Notes: generated by a model not told the origin, from the sequence alone. DNA of 64,000 bases from Nitratireductor sp. XY-223 (GCF_004959855.1 NZ_SPNT01000003.1:548619-612618), one strand, 5' to 3'. Shown: positions 8,945 to 16,919, numbered from the stretch's first letter. Numbers and translations are program-made.

Positions 8945-9877
8945 CTAGTCTGTGATCGGCGGCAGTTCCCGTTCAAGCTTTTCCCGCAGATGCGCGTGTT
9001 GCGTCGGGAGTTTCAGAGCTTCGCCCAAATGATCGCGGTCCTCGTCCCTGTCGAAGCCCGGCTCCGCCGTGGCAATCTCGAAAAGCACGCCGCCGGGAGT
9101 GCGGAAATAGATGGCCCAAAAGTAATCCCGATCGATAACCGGCGTGACCGAGTAGCCGGCGCCGGCGAGCGCCTCGCGCACTTCGAGCTGCTGTTCGCGG
9201 TTGTCGACCGCAAAGGCGATGTGGTGCACGGAACCCGCTCCTTGCACCGCCGGCTCGGCGCCCGGCATGGCGGAGATGTCGATAATATCGGCGCCATTCC
9301 CGTCAGCCATCCGGTACCGGTGATTATTGCCGTCGCTGTCCTGTTCCTCGTACCCCATGAATGTCAACAATTCGCCCGTCGGGCCCGCCTCTTCGAGCCG
9401 CAACGTGGCTGAATGGAACCCGCGGATAGCATGGTCGCTTGACACATCTGATCCCTCCCAGGGTGCGCGCTTGTCGTCGGCTTGTTCGACAAGCGCAAAT
9501 CCGTCGCCATCCGGTCCGCGGAAGCCGAGACGCCTTTCGCCAAAGCGAACGGCCTCCGTCAAGTCCTCGATGCCGAGGCCCTCCAGGCGGTCCTGCCAAT
9601 AGGAAAGCGACCCATCCGGTACTGCGAAGACGGTTGTTCCGACTTCGCCGGTGCCGGCGCGCGCGTTCTTGATATCGGGGATCGGGAAATAGGTCATAAC
9701 GGCGCCCGGTGTTCCAACCGTGTCGCCGTAATAGAGGTGGTAGACATCGGGGCGGTCGAAATTGACGGTCTTTTTTATCCTGCGAAGACCGAGGATCTGG
9801 GTGAAGAACCCATTGTTCTGTTGTGCGTCTCTCGCCAGTGAGGTGACGTGATGCAGACCCTTGATGTGCTTCCTCAT
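8945..9877 (-). CDS. Ring-cleaving dioxygenase, glyoxalase (VOC) fold
   Basis: A 310-residue protein from ATG 9877 with two tandem VOC modules. The likely metal ligands are visible: HHVT near residue 9, VHHIAF in the second module and the glutamate of GVLFEIAT near the end. Length and motifs match the MhqA/MhqO-type ring-cleaving dioxygenases that open hydroquinones or catechol-like rings with Fe or Mn. It lies just downstream of the MarR-GNAT gene on the same strand (88-base gap), and MarR regulators often control mhq-type genes in response to quinones. The substrate is inferred from the family only. Confidence 0.85.
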   Translation of the reverse strand: MRKHIKGLHHVTSLARDAQQNNGFFTQILGLRRIKKTVNFDRPDVYHLYYGDTVGTPGAVMTYFPIPDIKNARAGTGEVGTTVFAVPDGSLSYWQDRLEGLGIEDLTEAVRFGERRLGFRGPDGDGFALVEQADDKRAPWEGSDVSSDHAIRGFHSATLRLEEAGPTGELLTFMGYEEQDSDGNNHRYRMADGNGADIIDISAMPGAEPAVQGAGSVHHIAFAVDNREQQLEVREALAGAGYSVTPVIDRDYFWAIYFRTPGGVLFEIATAEPGFDRDEDRDHLGEALKLPTQHAHLREKLERELPPITD

Positions 9878-9965
9878 ATTCAGCCCCGCGCTCGCGATTT
9901 GCACTGTTGCAATGGGTTCATTATGGGGCGGAGCGCCAACCCAGCCAAGATGGACCGGGACTCTG

Positions 9966-10937
9966 CTAACGACCGTCAGCGTTTCGGACAAATATCTGCT
10001 CGGACAGCGGCGTGCCCCATTGATTGCCGCTGTACTCCTGTTCGAGCACAAATCCGCTTCGTTCATAAAGGCTGCGTGCCGCATCGAGGCCCCTGAAAGT
10101 CCAGAGCCTGACGGCCGCGAATTCGTGGCGATCGCAGTGTTCCAGCGCCATGTCGAGCAGGCGCTTGCCGATACCGGTGCCGCGGCCGGCGCCGTCGACG
10201 AGGAACCAGCGCAGGTGGGCTGTATTCTCGCCCAGGCTCTCGCCGTCGATGGCAATGGATCCGAGGGTGACGCCTCCAGATCGTGCCGTCCAGATCTCGT
10301 TTTTCGGATTTTCGAGGCGCGTCGAGAATTCGGCCAGGCCGGCGGCGACCTTTGCCTCGAACGGCGCACCGAATCCCTCCAGTTCGTGATAGGCAAGACC
10401 GTGCATTTTTGCGATTTGGCCGATGAGACCCGGTTGATACCCGGCAGCGAAGACGATCGTCTTGTCCAACTCGGCGGATCGCTCCTCCATGCGTGCTGCC
10501 TGAAGCGCCTTCGCATATTTTGCAAGACCGCTGGCAATCGTCGCGCGGCTTCCTTTGTCAAGAGGATCAACGGCGCCGCTCACGCGGTTCACAGCATACC
10601 GGTGGATGCCGACAAGCGTCTTCCGGCCGTCAGCCGTCAGTTTGAGCTGCTTGGCCCGGCCGTCATGGGGCGCGGCGACCTCCCGTATTTCGCCGCGGTC
10701 GACGAGGTTCCGGACGAGGCGGCTGACCGTGGATTTTTCAAGAAGCAGCGTGTCGCAAAGCTGTTTCGCGGTGACGCAGCTGCCGCTTTCGATCTCCAGC
10801 AGCGCGTGTACGCCGGAAGGCGAAAGATCGCTCTCGGCGAGATTGCGGTTCATGAAGCCGAGTTCGCGCACGAGGGTACGCGAAGCCGACCGGATCGTCT
10901 CGATGTCGTTTTCGGATGTAGGGGCAAGATGTGTCAT
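9966..10937 (-). CDS. MarR regulator fused to a GNAT acetyltransferase
   Basis: A 323-residue protein. Residues about 10-140 form a MarR winged helix (SGVHALLEIESGSCVTAKQLCDTLLLEKSTVSRLVRNLVDRGEI in overview). Residues about 150-323 form a GNAT domain with the acetyl-CoA loop GAGRGTGIGKRLL and the closing ARSLYERSGF motif. Such fusions are common in Proteobacteria; the acetylated substrate is rarely known. The start at 10937 is preferred because a perfect palindrome ends two bases upstream, suggesting an almost leaderless mRNA under autoregulation. The next gene downstream is the ring-cleaving dioxygenase, a plausible target. Confidence 0.88.
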   Translation of the reverse strand: MTHLAPTSENDIETIRSASRTLVRELGFMNRNLAESDLSPSGVHALLEIESGSCVTAKQLCDTLLLEKSTVSRLVRNLVDRGEIREVAAPHDGRAKQLKLTADGRKTLVGIHRYAVNRVSGAVDPLDKGSRATIASGLAKYAKALQAARMEERSAELDKTIVFAAGYQPGLIGQIAKMHGLAYHELEGFGAPFEAKVAAGLAEFSTRLENPKNEIWTARSGGVTLGSIAIDGESLGENTAHLRWFLVDGAGRGTGIGKRLLDMALEHCDRHEFAAVRLWTFRGLDAARSLYERSGFVLEQEYSGNQWGTPLSEQIFVRNADGR

Positions 10938-10939
10938 AG

Positions 10940-10958
10940 TAGTTGTATGATACAACTA
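10940..10958 (-). promoter_or_regulatory. Perfect 19-bp palindrome, probable MarR autoregulatory operator
   Basis: TAGTTGTAT-G-ATACAACTA is a perfect inverted repeat with one central base. It covers the expected promoter of the MarR-GNAT gene: reading on the minus strand, TTGCCG (10975-10970), a 17-base spacer and TATCAT (10952-10947). The start point would fall about three bases before the ATG, so the transcript should be nearly leaderless. Binding here would block polymerase directly. Confidence 0.65.
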
Positions 10959-10996
10959 AATTAACCGATCGGCAATCACCAGCGATGGATTGTGGA

Positions 10997-11938
10997 TTAT
11001 TCCGCAGCCTCGGCGTTCATGCCCATGCGCCGCCAGCCCTCGCGCTGCGACGGCACTTCCGGGCGCCAGCCGGTGATTTCGCGGAACCGCGCGTTTGATA
11101 CCCGTTGACTGCGGGCAAGTATGCCGCGCAGTTTCCGGGGCACGGCGAGGCGAAGCAGGAACCGCGGCAGCTGTGTCAATCGCTTGCGCCCGACCGCGGC
11201 AGCAAGTGCCTTGAGCGCCTCGTGCTGCGTGCTCGGGTCGTCTTCCACGACATCGTAGATGCCGCTCGGTGCGTTCTCGACCGCTTCGACAACGGCAGCC
11301 GCAGCGTCATCGATCCAGATCAGCGACTTGTAGCTCGGTGCGGCGGCCGTGGTCATCGCGAGGCCCTTGCGGGCCATGTCGATCGCCTGCCTGCTGTCGG
11401 GTGACGCGGGGCCGTAGAACGAGCCGAAGCGCAGAACGATGCCTCTTCGGTCAGGCGATCCTTCCGCGAAGGCGGCCACGTGCGCTTCAGCGTCAAGGGT
11501 CGATTGCTGCTCGGCGCACGGCGCGATGTCGGCATTCTGGGCCGAGATCCAGTTCGGCCCGGCATCGCCGTAGAGCAATGAAATGCTCGGGTAAACAAGC
11601 GTTTTGACACTTGGGGCGCCCTCGGCGGCGGCAATGAGACTGCGCATGCCATCGCGGCGTATGCGGTCGTTCTCGGCCCAAACGGCCGGGTCCTTCAATT
11701 CCGACGTTGCCGGTATCCGGGTCGCAAGATGCAGGATGGCGTCGCAATCTTGAATGGCGGATCCGAGTGAAACCGGATCGAACAGGTCCGCGTCCATGGG
11801 AACCGCTCCGGCCTCTTGCAGTGCCGATCGGTTTGCCTCCGAACGGCTGAGCGCACGCACCTGATGGCCATTTTGGACAAGCCGTTGCACGACCGGGCGG
11901 CCAAGGACACCGGTTGCACCCGTTACAAAGACGATCAT
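10997..11938 (-). CDS. NAD(P)-dependent epimerase/dehydratase-like protein
   Basis: A 313-residue extended short-chain dehydrogenase. Its N-terminus is a nucleotide-binding fold (MIVFVTGATGVLGRPVVQRL, TGATGVLG pattern). The usual YxxxK is replaced by a less standard region around SISLLYGDAGPNW, so classic epimerase catalysis is uncertain; some atypical members bind cofactor and act as reductases or regulators. The start ATG 11938 overlaps the stop of the Rrf2 gene as ATGA, so the two are translationally coupled. A redox- or nitrosative-stress role suggested by the Rrf2 partner is an inference. Confidence 0.8.
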   Translation of the reverse strand: MIVFVTGATGVLGRPVVQRLVQNGHQVRALSRSEANRSALQEAGAVPMDADLFDPVSLGSAIQDCDAILHLATRIPATSELKDPAVWAENDRIRRDGMRSLIAAAEGAPSVKTLVYPSISLLYGDAGPNWISAQNADIAPCAEQQSTLDAEAHVAAFAEGSPDRRGIVLRFGSFYGPASPDSRQAIDMARKGLAMTTAAAPSYKSLIWIDDAAAAVVEAVENAPSGIYDVVEDDPSTQHEALKALAAAVGRKRLTQLPRFLLRLAVPRKLRGILARSQRVSNARFREITGWRPEVPSQREGWRRMGMNAEAAE

Positions 11939-12435
11939 GATTTTGGCGACCTCATATTGTCTGCCAGCCAGCCTTGTCCGAGGGGAATAATCCTCGGATC
12001 CGCGCTGGCGATGAATTCGTCGGTTATGCCCTTCATCGTTTCTTCCGCCAGGGCGTCGCGATAGGCCACTTCGGCGCGCATCATCGCGCGGTTGATGCCG
12101 CAGCATCGCGGGTAGGCGCTGTCGTCGAGGCCGCACGGTCCGCGCCGTCTGATTTCCGTGCAGCGGAATGCGGGGCGCTTGCCGTTCACCGCCTGCACGA
12201 TGTCGAGCAGGGTGATTTCCTTTGGCGGCCGTGCCAACCGGTAGCCGCCACGCGGACCCGGCACCGATTCCAGGATTTCGCTGGCGACCAGCCGCTTGAG
12301 ATGTTTCAGCAGGTAGCTTTCCGGTATGCCGTGAAACTCCGCAAGCGCCTTACCCGACAGCGTTGCTGTTTGCGGCAACGCGCCCAGCAGCATCACGCAG
12401 TGGATGGCCCATTCAACACCGTCGCTGAGTTTCAT
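11935..12435 (-). CDS. Rrf2-family transcription regulator
   Basis: A 166-residue protein with the Rrf2 winged helix (IPESYLLKHLKRLV recognition region; GPRGGYRLARP wing) and a cysteine cluster at residues 92, 101, 111 and 112. Rrf2 proteins such as IscR, NsrR and RsrR often hold an Fe-S cluster in this region, but the spacing here (C-x8-C-x9-CC) differs from the usual C-x5-C-x7-C. Cluster binding is therefore possible and not proved. AGGAG precedes the ATG by six bases. The stop overlaps the start of the epimerase gene, forming a two-gene unit. Confidence 0.88.
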   Translation of the reverse strand: MKLSDGVEWAIHCVMLLGALPQTATLSGKALAEFHGIPESYLLKHLKRLVASEILESVPGPRGGYRLARPPKEITLLDIVQAVNGKRPAFRCTEIRRRGPCGLDDSAYPRCCGINRAMMRAEVAYRDALAEETMKGITDEFIASADPRIIPLGQGWLADNMRSPKS

Positions 12436-12455
12436 GATTGTCTCCTATTTATAGA

Positions 12456-12484
12456 TAAAATATATCCATGATAAAAATTGTCAA
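12456..12484 (-). promoter_or_regulatory. Promoter of the Rrf2-epimerase unit with a dyad
   Basis: On the minus strand a perfect TTGACA (12484-12479) is followed after 16 bases by TATTTT (12462-12457). A GATA-TATTT-TATC dyad lies over the -10 region, in a strongly A+T-rich patch unlike its surroundings. Autoregulation by the Rrf2 protein through this dyad is an inference. Confidence 0.5.
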
Positions 12485-12520
12485 TGAATTTGAGGCGGCT
12501 TCTCAAGGGCCGGGAACAAG

Positions 12521-12832
12521 TCAGTCGATTGCCAGATAGACCGAGCCGCCTTCAATTTTCACAGGATAGGTCTTCAGATCCTCGCAAACCGGTGCGGACA
12601 GCGCCTCGCCCGTGGTTACCTCGAAGCGGCCGCCATGCAGCGGACATTCGATCACCGTGCCGATGACGATACCGTCTTCGAGCGGATAGTGCTGATGCGT
12701 GCACAGACCGTCGGTCGCGAAAAAACCCTGATCGGTGTTGTAGATGGCAAACGAACGGCCATCGTGCTCCCACATGATGAGATCCTCGGCATCGATCGCG
12801 TCGGTTGCGCAGGCTCTTACCCAATTCGTCAC
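12521..12832 (-). CDS. Rieske-type [2Fe-2S] ferredoxin, MocE-like
   Basis: A 103-residue soluble Rieske protein. The cluster ligands are C44-T-H46 and C63-P-L-H66, in the classic C-x-H ... C-x-x-H pattern. It has no signal peptide. It is the last gene of a three-gene unit (aldolase, desaturase, Rieske) and starts 18 bases after the desaturase stop. The same desaturase-plus-Rieske pair occurs in rhizopine catabolism as MocD and MocE, where the ferredoxin feeds electrons to the di-iron oxygenase. No reductase is encoded nearby. Confidence 0.9.
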   Translation of the reverse strand: MTNWVRACATDAIDAEDLIMWEHDGRSFAIYNTDQGFFATDGLCTHQHYPLEDGIVIGTVIECPLHGGRFEVTTGEALSAPVCEDLKTYPVKIEGGSVYLAID

Positions 12833-12850
12833 GATGTAGTCTCCACGCGC

Positions 12851-13885
12851 CTACATGGTCCGTTCGGCAATGCGCTCGAACCGGCCTTGGCCGATCATGT
12901 GCGGTGCCTGGCGAATCGACCGCGCCTTTGTGTGCCGGCCGAGGCTGCGCCGCAGCACGACGGAGAGGACTTCCAGATTGGTGCGCCAGAATCCGGGATC
13001 GGGCTTTGGCAACTGGTCCCTGAGCTCTTCGTGCAGTTCCGGCAACGCAAAGAACGGCACCTGCGGATAGAGGTGGTGCTCGATATGGTGGTTCATGTTC
13101 ATGTAGAGAAAGCGGCCGGTCCGGGACGTTCCGAATGAACGGGTCGATTCCAGGATCGACGGTGAATTTTCCTGCATTTCGACATGCTGGATCAGCGTGA
13201 AGAGAAGCATTGCCGGCGCTCCCAGAACGCGCGGCAGAACGAGGAACCAGAGCGGCCAACCAACGCCCCAGACGATGAGGCCCGCCAGAAGCGCATAAAG
13301 CGCCAGGAACAGACGCGCATTGCGGGTGAGTTTGGGCAGTTCGGATTCGGGCACGACTTCGCGCATCATCGGTGTGTAGCGCGCCGCCGCCAGTCGCAGC
13401 ATCGCAGCAATGTGGAAACGCGCCAGGCCGAACCCGCTGACCTCCTGCAGCCAGCCCCGGAAGTCCATCGGCGTGGCAAAGGGCATCTGGCTGTCCTTGC
13501 CGGCGTGCCAGGTGAATGTGTGATGGTTGGTGTGGGTGTATCGCCGGTGCAGCGGCTCCTCGATATAGATGAACGACGTTGCCCACAGCACGGCCTCGTT
13601 CAGCCATCGCGTTTTGAACGCTGTGCCGTGGGCGGTCTCGTGGCTGAGCGCGTAGGCCGGAACGCACAGGATGACGCCATGCGCGAGCATTGCAGGCCAG
13701 ACCCACCAGGATCCCAGCGCCAGCCATATCGCAAAGCTTGAGCAGGCGAGGGCGGCCAGCCATTTGGCGATGAAGACGAGTCCGGGCCGGTCGGTGCGCC
13801 GTGCGAGGGCCTTCAGCCGCTTGCGGTCTATGGATACACCTGTCGAGGCCGCATTGGTGGCGGCATAGGTTTCCGGTGCATTCAT
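12851..13885 (-). CDS. Membrane fatty-acid-desaturase-fold oxygenase, MocD-like
   Basis: A 344-residue membrane protein from ATG 13885. It has the three histidine boxes of the desaturase/alkane hydroxylase superfamily: HETAH (82-86), HRRYTHTNHH (113-122) and NHHIEHH (265-271), with hydrophobic segments between them. These bind two irons for O2-dependent hydroxylation or desaturation. It sits between an aldolase (7-base gap) and a Rieske ferredoxin, so it probably acts on a small metabolite rather than on membrane lipids, as in the MocD case. Substrate unknown. A second, more distant copy of the fold lies at 52635. Confidence 0.85.
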   Translation of the reverse strand: MNAPETYAATNAASTGVSIDRKRLKALARRTDRPGLVFIAKWLAALACSSFAIWLALGSWWVWPAMLAHGVILCVPAYALSHETAHGTAFKTRWLNEAVLWATSFIYIEEPLHRRYTHTNHHTFTWHAGKDSQMPFATPMDFRGWLQEVSGFGLARFHIAAMLRLAAARYTPMMREVVPESELPKLTRNARLFLALYALLAGLIVWGVGWPLWFLVLPRVLGAPAMLLFTLIQHVEMQENSPSILESTRSFGTSRTGRFLYMNMNHHIEHHLYPQVPFFALPELHEELRDQLPKPDPGFWRTNLEVLSVVLRRSLGRHTKARSIRQAPHMIGQGRFERIAERTM

Positions 13886-13892
13886 GCGGTCA

Positions 13893-14648
13893 TCAGTCCC
13901 TGTAGGAAGGATCGGTCCGGTCGAGCATCTCCTTGAGCTGCTCGAAATGGGCATCGGCCGCGCCGGCATAGTCTTCCCACGCGGCGGCTGTCTTTTCCGC
14001 CAGCGCGTCGTCCATCACGTTGAGCGGTTGCCCGGTCGAATAGGCCAGCACCATCGTCCTTGCGGCGCGCTCGAGGAAGTAGAGATCCTCGAATGCCTTC
14101 GCCACGGTCTCTCCGGCAACAGCGACGCCGTGATTGCCCATCATCATGATGCCGTGATTGCCGAAGGCGCGGGCGATGCGTTTGCCTTCTTCGGCTTCAT
14201 CCGCCATGCCGCCGAAGTCGAGATCGACGGCGCATCGGTTGAAGAAGCGCGCCGTGTTCTGATCGATGGGCTTGAGCGCCGGGTCCTTCAGTCCGCACAG
14301 CGCCGTTGCGTAGGGTGGATGGCAGTGAAGCAGCACCCGGGCATGCGGGACCGCGGCGTGAACCGAACCGTGGATGCACCAGGCCGACGGGTCGGGTGCG
14401 TTGTCCCGTTCCATCGTCTCCTCATCGTCCGCGTGCAGCAACAGCAGGTCGCTGGCGCGGATCGTCGAGAAATGCTGCCAGCGGGGATTCAACAGGAACG
14501 TCCTGCCGTCCTCGCTGACGGCTGCGGAGAAATGATTGCCCACGGACTCGTGCCAGTCGAAATGCACCGCCAGCCGAAAGGCCGCGGCGAGGTCGACACG
14601 CAGTTTCCACTCTTCGCTGTCTGCTGAATGCAGCGGCTGAACGGCCAT
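13893..14648 (-). CDS. Class II aldolase/adducin-family protein
   Basis: A 251-residue protein from ATG 14648 (MAVQPL). Zinc-binding residues are visible in VLLHCHPPYATAL (HxH) and MMGNHGVAVAG, matching the fuculose-phosphate aldolase fold. The family includes aldolases, epimerases and decarboxylating dehydratases, so the exact reaction is open. It is the first gene of the unit with a desaturase-fold oxygenase and a Rieske protein, and it diverges from a LysR gene that likely controls the unit. Confidence 0.85.
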   Translation of the reverse strand: MAVQPLHSADSEEWKLRVDLAAAFRLAVHFDWHESVGNHFSAAVSEDGRTFLLNPRWQHFSTIRASDLLLLHADDEETMERDNAPDPSAWCIHGSVHAAVPHARVLLHCHPPYATALCGLKDPALKPIDQNTARFFNRCAVDLDFGGMADEAEEGKRIARAFGNHGIMMMGNHGVAVAGETVAKAFEDLYFLERAARTMVLAYSTGQPLNVMDDALAEKTAAAWEDYAGAADAHFEQLKEMLDRTDPSYRD

Positions 14649-14738
14649 GATCTCCTCCCGCCATTGTCGGCGCAATCGCCCGCGGGCAAGATTTGCCCCG
14701 CGCGTGGAAATTTACAAACGAGAAATTCCAAGTAATGT

Positions 14739-14755
14739 CATAAGTCTGACTTATG
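14739..14755. promoter_or_regulatory. Perfect 17-bp palindrome with T-N11-A, probable LysR operator
   Basis: CATAAGTC-T-GACTTATG is a perfect inverted repeat between the aldolase gene (start 14648, minus) and the LysR gene (start 14773, plus). It contains TAAGTCTGACTTA, the T-N11-A signature of LysR binding sites, and ends 17 bases before the LysR start. Control of both divergent genes from here is the usual LysR layout. Confidence 0.65.
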
Positions 14756-14772
14756 GATCGTTTTGGGTACCC

Positions 14773-15648
14773 ATGGCCGACTCATCCTTGCCTCCGCTGA
14801 ATTGGCTGCGCGCCTTTGAAGCCGCCGCCCGGACACTGTCCTTTACCGCTGCCGCGCAGGAGCTCAACATGACGCAGCCCGCGGTTTCCCAGCAGGTAAA
14901 GGCTCTGGAAAACCACCTGGGACGTGCGCTGTTCGTCCGCCGGACCCGTTCGCTGCAATTGACCGAGGCCGGCCGGATATACCTGCCGAGCGTGCAGGAG
15001 GCTTTTGCGACGCTCGGAAAAGGCACGCGCATGCTGATCGGCGGGGACCGTGGCAAGGTGCTGACCATTCACTGCAATCTGGCGTTCTCGGTGCTTTGGC
15101 TGGCACCGCGGCTGGAAGAACTTTACAGGCGCCACCCTTGGCTGGTCCTCAATGTCGTGACCATGGTCTGGGATCCGAAGTCCTTCGCGCCGGCGGCCGA
15201 CGTGGAAATCCGCTACGGCAGCGCGACGGACGATCCGCCAGGCGCCACCCGGCTCGGCGAGGACCGTTGCTACGCCATCGCATCCCCGGATCTGGATGTT
15301 TCCGAAGCGAACTGGTCGCGCTACCCGCTGTTCGACTGCACCGGTGTCGAGAGCAACTGGGAATATTGGCTCGCCGGTCGACGCACCACCCTGCCGCGCG
15401 GTTGCACGGTCAATCTGGCGACCACCTATTCGGTCTCCATCATGGCGGCCGTGAACCGGGCCGGCCTGGCGCTCGCCCACGACACGCTGGCCGGCGCGCT
15501 GCTCGATACCGGCCAGCTTGTGAAGCCGTTCGACACGGAGCGTCCGTTGCTGGAAGCCTATTTCCTCATCCCGGCCGCGGCCCACAACGAAACACCGGCC
15601 AGCCGTGCGTTCGAGGCCTGGGTGCTCGAGCAGTTTCACCCGGGCTGA
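14773..15648 (+). CDS. LysR-family regulator, GcvA-like
   Basis: A 291-residue protein from ATG 14773; longer in-frame starts would cover the operator. The N-terminal winged helix is typical of the GcvA branch (PPLNWLRAFEAAARTLSFTA, QPAVSQQVKALENHLG), followed by a LysR effector domain. It diverges from the aldolase-desaturase-Rieske unit with one perfect LysR-type site between them, so it probably responds to the substrate of that pathway. Its 3' end overlaps the convergent acetyltransferase gene by 13 bases. Confidence 0.88.
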   Translation: MADSSLPPLNWLRAFEAAARTLSFTAAAQELNMTQPAVSQQVKALENHLGRALFVRRTRSLQLTEAGRIYLPSVQEAFATLGKGTRMLIGGDRGKVLTIHCNLAFSVLWLAPRLEELYRRHPWLVLNVVTMVWDPKSFAPAADVEIRYGSATDDPPGATRLGEDRCYAIASPDLDVSEANWSRYPLFDCTGVESNWEYWLAGRRTTLPRGCTVNLATTYSVSIMAAVNRAGLALAHDTLAGALLDTGQLVKPFDTERPLLEAYFLIPAAAHNETPASRAFEAWVLEQFHPG

Positions 15649-16145
15649 CGGCCCTCCGGAACAAAATGCATGACGATGGCCGGGCCGTCTTCCGTCTGAT
15701 GTTCCTCGACCAGGGTAAAGCCTGCCTTTTCGTAGGCGCGGCGGGCACGTGCGTTGTGCGGTACCGGGTCGATTACGACACCTTTCGCGCCGTCTTCGAG
15801 CAGGCTGCAGGCGAGCGCGCGAAGAAAAGCCGCGCCATGGCCGGCGCCGAGCATTTCAGGCACGCCGATAAATGTGTCGATCGCCCGTGTGCCGGAGGCC
15901 AGATGATCCAAATGCGCCTGCGGCCAGTCGTGGAGGTCGTAGTGCTGGGCGTAGGCGAAGGGTCTGCCGTCGAACGCGACGATGAGGTTGGTGATGTTCC
16001 CGCTATCAAGATCCCGCCGGATCAGGTCGAGTTCGTGATCGGGGTCGCCCCACCATTGTGCCACTTCCGGCGTCTGCAGCCATTGCCGCAGCATCGCAAG
16101 GTCCGCATCCGTTACCGGCCGGAAAGTGTATCCACTGTCAGACAC
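15636..16145 (-). CDS. GNAT acetyltransferase resembling aminoglycoside 6'-N-acetyltransferases
   Basis: A 169-residue protein from GTG 16145, seven bases after the LysE stop, so probably coupled to it. The sequence follows the AAC(6') pattern: TDADLAMLRQWLQTPEVAQWW at the start, SGTRAIDTFIG, the acetyl-CoA loop LGAGHGAAF (99-107), and DPVPHNARARRAYEKAGF (126-143). AAC(6') enzymes acetylate aminoglycosides, but many chromosomal relatives have other substrates, and siderophore-type acetyltransferases are also similar. Resistance is a hypothesis only. Pairing with a LysE exporter is noteworthy. Confidence 0.8.
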   Translation of the reverse strand: MSDSGYTFRPVTDADLAMLRQWLQTPEVAQWWGDPDHELDLIRRDLDSGNITNLIVAFDGRPFAYAQHYDLHDWPQAHLDHLASGTRAIDTFIGVPEMLGAGHGAAFLRALACSLLEDGAKGVVIDPVPHNARARRAYEKAGFTLVEEHQTEDGPAIVMHFVPEGRQPG

Positions 16146-16152
16146 GGCGGAC

Positions 16153-16794
16153 TCAACTGCGGCTGAGCAGGAGCTTGAACCCCGCGAAGGCGAAGAACGC
16201 ACCGAGCACGCCCTGTATCCAGCGCCTGGCGCGCGTATAGAGCGCCACCATGACCGGGGTCGAAAACGCGACCGCGTAGAGGAAATGGAATACCAGCGAA
16301 AGGACTGCGGTTCCGGCGACGATGGCGAATGCCACCCAGAGCGGCGCCTGAGGTCCAAGGCCCAACGAAATGATCGCGATCCAGGCAAGTGCCGCCTTGG
16401 GATTGGTCATCTGGATGGTGAATCCGCGTACAAAATAGCCTACCGGCGAGCGGTTGCCGCCATTGAGCGCCTTTGCCGCCATGTCCTGGTGGGAAGCTGC
16501 CGCACGGAACGACTTGTAGGCCAGCCACAGGAGATAAAGACCGCCAACGATCTTGATGACCAAAAGGGCCGAGGCGTATGTCGCCAGGATCGCCGAAAGG
16601 CCGAACGCCGTCAGCAATGCCCAGCAGAGCGATCCGAGCGAAACGCCATAGGCGAGCGCAATACCGGATTGACGGCCGACGGCCATGGATGTTCCGATAA
16701 TCGCCAGCACGTTGGGTCCTGGACTGGCGATGCCGAGCAAAAAAGCGGAATAGGCAAGGAGAATGCCGGGCAGGTAGACGGAAATCTGTTCCAC
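16153..16794 (-). CDS. LysE-family exporter
   Basis: A 213-residue inner-membrane protein with about six hydrophobic segments and the LysE/RhtB landmarks GIASPGPNVLAIIGTSMAVGR near the start and QMTNPKAALAWIAI in the middle. The family exports amino acids or similar small molecules with proton exchange; substrate unknown. It is followed seven bases later by the acetyltransferase start, so both are likely made from one message. Confidence 0.88.
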   Translation of the reverse strand: MEQISVYLPGILLAYSAFLLGIASPGPNVLAIIGTSMAVGRQSGIALAYGVSLGSLCWALLTAFGLSAILATYASALLVIKIVGGLYLLWLAYKSFRAAASHQDMAAKALNGGNRSPVGYFVRGFTIQMTNPKAALAWIAIISLGLGPQAPLWVAFAIVAGTAVLSLVFHFLYAVAFSTPVMVALYTRARRWIQGVLGAFFAFAGFKLLLSRS

Positions 16795-16880
16795 GGGAAA
16801 TCCACCAGGTTGATGTTCACATTATGTTCCGAACCGTGCCATATCCCGGAAGCGCTGGCAAGCGGCAAGTAAACAATCCC

Positions 16881-16919
16881 AAAAAAAGCGCTGCGACTTG
16901 ACGCCGTCGCCGTTTTTTT
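16881..16919. terminator. Terminator-like hairpin with A and T tracts between divergent genes
   Basis: GCGAC (16893-16897) pairs with GTCGC (16906-16910). Seven A residues lie upstream (16881-16887) and seven T residues downstream (16913-16919), so it looks like a terminator in both directions. It lies between two divergent genes rather than after a gene, where it could insulate the promoters or act as an attenuator in the chromate-operon leader. Confidence 0.5.
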
